Shown: one piece after another, positions 60,209-64,000 of the stretch
Numbering within the stretch: the first letter of the stretch is position 1
How the letters are laid out: every line of letters starts with the position of its first letter
Origin: Cerasicoccus maritimus
Lineage (GTDB): Bacteria; Verrucomicrobiota; Verrucomicrobiia; Opitutales; Cerasicoccaceae
Assembly (NCBI GenBank): GCA_031296935.1
Contig: JAVDPD010000005.1
Location: 1-64,000, forward strand
Reading direction: 5' to 3'
DNA length: 64,000 nucleotides
Position numbers and translations under genes: made by a program
Notes under the pieces: model-generated
The model's database searches: none
What the model was told of the DNA's origin: nothing
What the model saw: the letters and a program-made list of their open reading frames with translations, nothing else

Positions 60209-61504
60209 TTAAAACAGCATTCGCAGCGGTTCACCCTTGTCAGCCAGGGTAAATGGACGGCCGCTGGGCGACATCACCACCTGCTCGATCGGCAGCCCAA
60301 GCGAGTAGGCAATGGTGGCGTTGAAGTCGGGAATGGTCACTGCTTTTTCCGCCACTTCGCCGCCACGTTCGTCGGTGGCGCCGAAGACTTGCCCGCCCTG
60401 CACGCCGCCGCCAATCAGCAGCGTGGAGAACGCCGCAGGGTGGTGGTCGCGTCCCTGATTGCGGTTGATGCCCGGGCTGCGGCCAAACTCCGTGGCCACG
60501 ACGACGAGTGTTTCGTCCAGCAGACCACGCCAGTAAAGATCATCAACGAGTGCCGAGAGCACTTGGTCAATTTCATAGGCCAGCACCTCGACTTGACGGT
60601 GGTTGTCGTTGTGGGTGTCCCAGCCGCCGCGGTTGACCTCCACGTAGCGCACGCCGCTTTCCACAAGGCGTCGGGCCAGCAGGCAACCTTTGCCAAACTG
60701 CGAGTTGCCGTAGCGTTCGCGGACGTGCCCGGGCTCCTTACGCAGGTTGAAGGCGTCGAGGTCTTGACTCGTCATGAGCTTGATCGCCTCGTCATACATG
60801 TCGCCGTAGGAGGTGATCTGCTTGCTGTTGTATTTCTGGTGAAAACTCAGGTCCATGAGCTGCGCGAGCTCTAGGCGCTCCTGCATCTCTTCGTCACTCA
60901 CGCGGCCATGTTGCTTGATGTGATTGAGGCCCTTGTCGGGGTTGCCGACAAAGAGCGGCGCGTAGCGTTTTTCGAGAAAGCCTTCGCGGCCGGGGAGCTG
61001 CGCGCTGCCGCCGATGCGGACATTGCCCGGCAGGGTGGTGTTTGTCTTGCCGGACATGCTCATGAGCCACGCGCCGAGGCCGGGATGCTGGATCGTGCCA
61101 CGCGGCGCATAGCTGGTCCGCATGAAATACGTGCCCGACTCGTGGGCACCCTGGGTGGACGTCATCGAGCGGATGATCGCCAAATGGTTTGCGCGCTGCG
61201 CCAAGCCGGGCAACCACTCGCTGAGCTGGATGCCGGCAACGTTCGTTGGGATGACGTTCACCGGGCCGTATTGGGAGTCGGCTTGTGGCTTGGGGTCAAA
61301 GGTGTCCAGGTGGCTCATGCCGCCGGCGAGGTAAATGTAAATCACGTTGCGTGCATTCGGGCGACCCTTGGTTGGCGACATGACGTTGGCCCATAGCGGT
61401 GCGCCGGTGGTCGAGGCGAGTCCCACGCCGAGCAATGCGCGCGCGGTGTAGTTCAGGAACTTGCGGCGGGAGAGGTCATCGAGTTTCTTGAGATCGTCGT
61501 CCAT
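60209..61504 (-). CDS. DUF1501 family protein
   Basis: Protein of 431 residues from the planctomycete/verrucomicrobial DUF1501 family. A twin-arginine-like start (DDLSRRKFLNYTARALLG) is followed by NVIYIYLAGGMSHLDTFDPKP and VEVNRGGWDTHNDNH. LVVVATEFGRSPGINRNQGRDHHP holds probable metal ligands. The fold is sulfatase/alkaline-phosphatase-like but the reaction is unknown. It lies 12 bp from the DUF1549/DUF1553 gene, the usual pairing of the family. Confidence 0.92.
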   Translation of the reverse strand: MDDDLKKLDDLSRRKFLNYTARALLGVGLASTTGAPLWANVMSPTKGRPNARNVIYIYLAGGMSHLDTFDPKPQADSQYGPVNVIPTNVAGIQLSEWLPGLAQRANHLAIIRSMTSTQGAHESGTYFMRTSYAPRGTIQHPGLGAWLMSMSGKTNTTLPGNVRIGGSAQLPGREGFLEKRYAPLFVGNPDKGLNHIKQHGRVSDEEMQERLELAQLMDLSFHQKYNSKQITSYGDMYDEAIKLMTSQDLDAFNLRKEPGHVRERYGNSQFGKGCLLARRLVESGVRYVEVNRGGWDTHNDNHRQVEVLAYEIDQVLSALVDDLYWRGLLDETLVVVATEFGRSPGINRNQGRDHHPAAFSTLLIGGGVQGGQVFGATDERGGEVAEKAVTIPDFNATIAYSLGLPIEQVVMSPSGRPFTLADKGEPLRMLF

Positions 61505-61516
61505 GCGGTTCCTAAG

Positions 61517-63580
61517 TCATTGGATGAAGAGAAATTCCTGCGTGTTGACCATTGCCCAGGCCAGGCGTTCGCGCGTCTTTTTCGGATCGGCTTCCCACTG
61601 GGTTGTCACGTAGGCGCTCTCCTTTTCGTTCGGGTAGCGGGTGAGGAAACCGAGGGTTAAAATCTCCGCAGCTTTGGCCGGGTCTTTTTCTTTTTTAACG
61701 CGCTGCACCGGGTCGGAATTATCGGCGAGGATGAGGTTGGTCTGGTTGGAGTTGAGCAACAACAGCGCCTGATTAATGGTCGATGAGTCGTCCGCGTTAT
61801 CTACCAGATCACGGTCGCTTTGGCCGAAGATGCGCAGCCAGTGGTCGACGTATTCCGGGCTTTTTAAATCGGCGGCGCGGTCGAGATTTTTTTCCCACCA
61901 CTTAAGCTTCTTACCCTTGTTTTTCGGCTTCGGTTGGTCGTCAGCCATATCGTCCATGACCCCCATCATGCTCATGGAGTCGGAGACGTTGGAGTAGGAG
62001 CGCCACTTCTTGTCGGCATCTTTGTGGGCCTGCTGAAGTTGCTTGTATTCCTCGGTGTCGCGCATGGCGGGATCGTTGCGGATTTTATAAAACGCCGTGC
62101 GCGCATCGTTGCGTTCGCGCCAAGCCTTTTCAGCGCTGGCCAGGTAATCCGCGAGCTGATCGGGGGTGAAAGTGGCAATGAGCTGGACGGGGCCTGGCGG
62201 CGGGGGAATTTCGTTCGCGTAGTCCGCAGGCACGTCATCGACTTCCGGCTTGAGCAAGACAACGTAGCTGTCCCAGAGCTGCTCGGCGCTCAGCCGACGC
62301 AACACAGGGCCCGTGTATTTGTAGGCCTCTGGTTTTTCCGGATCGAGCACCACGGCTTCGCGTTGGAAAAACTCCGTCTTCAAAATGGCGGTGTAGAATT
62401 TGCGCACGTCGTAATCGCTCTGGCGCATGAGCTCGGTCAACGCTTCGGCCAGGCCGGGCACGGTTGACTTCGAGTCCACGCGAATGTCATCAATGGGCTC
62501 AATCACGCCGCGGCCCATAGCGGACTTCCAAAGTCGATTCGCAATGACGAGCGTGAAGCGTGGGTTGTCTGGCGAGGTGACCCACTCGGCGTAATATTCG
62601 GCGCGGGCCTTTCCCTTGAGGTCTATGGTGTCCGGCGTTTCGCCAAAGATGGTGTGTGGCTCCACAACGCTCTTGGCCTTCACGTCGTCGTATTGATAAT
62701 CGTGCGGGTATTTGAGCGTGCGGTTCTTCTGACTGGTCTGCCAGAGCATGGATCGGAAAAGGTCGCGACCGGCGGGGTTGAGGAGGTCGTTGACGTTGCG
62801 CTTCTTCTTTTTCTCGTTGTCGACCTGGGCCTCGGCGTCGCGCTCGCGCAGCACCTTGAGCACGGGCTCAAGTTCGTCCAAATCGTTGTAGCCGAGACGG
62901 GTGTCGATGGCGTAGCGGAAGGCGGCCATCTCGTAAAAATCGCGGCGCGTCCAGACGTCGGTTGGGTGGTTGTGGCACTGCGCGCACTGCATTTGCGTGC
63001 CAAGAAAGACCTGCATGGTCAGCGCCATGTTATCCAGCGGCATGCCCTGGTCGCGTAGGTAATAGGAGCTCGCGGGGTTGTCCCAGGGCGCGCCTTCAGC
63101 AGCGAGGATTTCGCGGACCCACTCATCGTAGGGTTTATTGGCGCGGAGCTGGTTTTTCAGCCAGGGGACGAAATACTTGCCGCCGCTGACGTTGCCCTCA
63201 CGGCCCGTCGTGCGGATGCGCAAGGCGTCGGCCCACAGGTTAAATTGATGGCTCACAAAGCCCTCTGAGACCACGAGCTCATCGACGAGCGTGCGGCGTT
63301 TGTCGGAGGATTCATCCGCGAGCCAGGTCGTCGCTTCTTCGTAGCTGGGGATGCGTCCAACGATGGTCAGATACGCGCGGCGCAGGTAAATTTCGTCATC
63401 GACGATGGGCGCGCCCTTGACCTTTTGGCTTTTCCAATACTTCGCCAGAATTTCGTCAATCTGCTGGCTGGCTACAGGCTGGGCAGCGTGGAGCGTTACC
63501 CCAATCAACAAGCCCGCGAAGAGCAGACATCGTTTAATCTGCTGGCCGACAGCGCCACGAAGGCGATGAATGTAAGTCAT
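61517..63580 (-). CDS. DUF1549/DUF1553 family protein
   Basis: Exported protein of 687 residues with a signal peptide (about 15-33). DUF1549 begins at QQIDEILAKYWKSQ and includes EIYLRRAYLTIVGRIPSYEEATTWL and FLGTQMQCAQCHNHPTDVW, a c-type heme-like CxxCH. DUF1553 follows (NPRFTLVIANRLWKSAMGRGVIEPIDDIR). The charged region near 530-580 is variable. In this phylum the domains occur with DUF1501 and are suspected to take part in polysaccharide or electron-transfer processes. The function is unknown. Confidence 0.92.
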   Translation of the reverse strand: MTYIHRLRGAVGQQIKRCLLFAGLLIGVTLHAAQPVASQQIDEILAKYWKSQKVKGAPIVDDEIYLRRAYLTIVGRIPSYEEATTWLADESSDKRRTLVDELVVSEGFVSHQFNLWADALRIRTTGREGNVSGGKYFVPWLKNQLRANKPYDEWVREILAAEGAPWDNPASSYYLRDQGMPLDNMALTMQVFLGTQMQCAQCHNHPTDVWTRRDFYEMAAFRYAIDTRLGYNDLDELEPVLKVLRERDAEAQVDNEKKKKRNVNDLLNPAGRDLFRSMLWQTSQKNRTLKYPHDYQYDDVKAKSVVEPHTIFGETPDTIDLKGKARAEYYAEWVTSPDNPRFTLVIANRLWKSAMGRGVIEPIDDIRVDSKSTVPGLAEALTELMRQSDYDVRKFYTAILKTEFFQREAVVLDPEKPEAYKYTGPVLRRLSAEQLWDSYVVLLKPEVDDVPADYANEIPPPPGPVQLIATFTPDQLADYLASAEKAWRERNDARTAFYKIRNDPAMRDTEEYKQLQQAHKDADKKWRSYSNVSDSMSMMGVMDDMADDQPKPKNKGKKLKWWEKNLDRAADLKSPEYVDHWLRIFGQSDRDLVDNADDSSTINQALLLLNSNQTNLILADNSDPVQRVKKEKDPAKAAEILTLGFLTRYPNEKESAYVTTQWEADPKKTRERLAWAMVNTQEFLFIQ

Positions 63581-63714
63581 GGCAATTTCTCTCTGGGTAA
63601 CTGAACAAGCAATGCAGCTGATTGGAAATTAGGGTCGGATTACTTGAACCGCAAGTAGAAGTTTTGCCCCTCGGGTCTATTAGAAGTAGGGCTGGGCTCT
63701 CCGCCAGCGCTTGA

Positions 63715-64000
63715 TTACAGGCATTGCTTGAACAACTCCGCCAGCCATTTACGGTGGGGGCCGGTCAGGGTGACGTCGTCCAGCTCGTCCAGCGGTTGCC
63801 AAAAAAGTGTGGCCTCAGCACCGACCAGCTTTTCCAGGTCGCGGGTCCAATTAACGCTCAAAAACCGCTCTTCAATGCGCTCATTGGCGATACCTCGGCG
63901 GCGCGTCATGATGAGCTCGGCCGGGTAGGTCGTCTCCAGTAGCTCCGCGGGCGGCAGCTCGCACATGCCAGCCAGGCGGCGCGCGGTGGTGGGAATCTGG
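63715..64000 (-). CDS. mutY: MutY-like A/G-specific adenine glycosylase, C-terminal part (cut by window)
   Basis: Frame open to the window edge. The visible 94 residues resemble the C-terminal NUDIX_4-like domain of MutY: TTARRLAGMCELPPAELLE, then LIMTRRRGIANERIEERFLSVNW and TGPHRKWLAELFKQCL at the end. An ATG at 63966 sits mid-domain, so the true start is outside the window. MutY removes adenine mispaired with 8-oxoguanine. The call rests on the C-terminal pattern alone. Confidence 0.6.
   Translation of the reverse strand, partial: QIPTTARRLAGMCELPPAELLETTYPAELIMTRRRGIANERIEERFLSVNWTRDLEKLVGAEATLFWQPLDELDDVTLTGPHRKWLAELFKQCL

Overview
The window looks like chromosomal DNA of a Verrucomicrobiota bacterium, most likely of the Opitutae/Puniceicoccales type. 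This rests on gene content: a PEP-CTERM protein, a planctomycete/verrucomicrobial cytochrome with DUF1501 and DUF1549/1553 partners, a Tat-type sulfatase, GH43 and LacI regulators, an SHD1-like protein and RNase HIII. It is gene-dense and fairly GC-rich, and no rRNA, tRNA or CRISPR array was seen. The order-level placement is inference.

Layout. 0.4-5 kb: an ammonium transporter and P-II operon behind a sigma54 promoter and NtrC-like site, then an STAS-MlaE permease and an MFS transporter. 5-11 kb: a coiled-coil secreted protein, a Gfo/Idh/MocA oxidoreductase and a large VWA membrane protein. 10.8-12.7 kb: an AT-rich accessory island with a reverse transcriptase of the UG/Abi type, a foldable segment and eight 23-bp tandem repeats. 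12.7-18.9 kb: sulfatase, LacI regulator, GH43 glycosidase and PEP-CTERM protein. 19-26 kb: esterase, bisphosphate nucleotidase, RNase Y, carA and psd. 26-31 kb: an orphan coiled-coil protein, a second LacI regulator, secG, a LolA-like protein and trpF. 31-39.8 kb: a phosphotransacetylase split over two genes, murJ, RNase HIII, truA and PBP2. 40-45 kb: L-rhamnose isomerase, an unknown protein and a large FAD/Fe-S dehydrogenase. 45.4-47.8 kb: an iron/heme cluster (flavodoxin, HemS-like protein, unknown protein, divergent Fur) with two Fur-box-like sites. 47.9-53.6 kb: a complete biotin operon bioA-B-D-F-(BioH-type esterase)-C behind a BirA box. 53.6-58.8 kb: a Zur-like regulator, a lipid A acyltransferase-heptosyltransferase fusion, a CPBP protease and an MsbA-like exporter. 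58.8-63.6 kb: PSCyt1/DUF1501/DUF1549 genes. The window ends inside a mutY-like gene.

The most striking signal is the RT island: a defence-type RT beside a tandem array whose clear copies sit 92, 46 and 23 bp apart, all multiples of one 23-bp unit. It is the best candidate for an undescribed RT-plus-noncoding-RNA system. The second theme is small dispersed palindromes. A 62-bp element occurs three times, each time between convergent genes. CTTTG-N5-CAAAG occurs at least 11 times between 42.2 and 59.2 kb, mostly inside genes. Several longer inverted-repeat families lie between genes. Start codons were moved inward from the longest frame where upstream repeats, promoters or family lengths argued for it.
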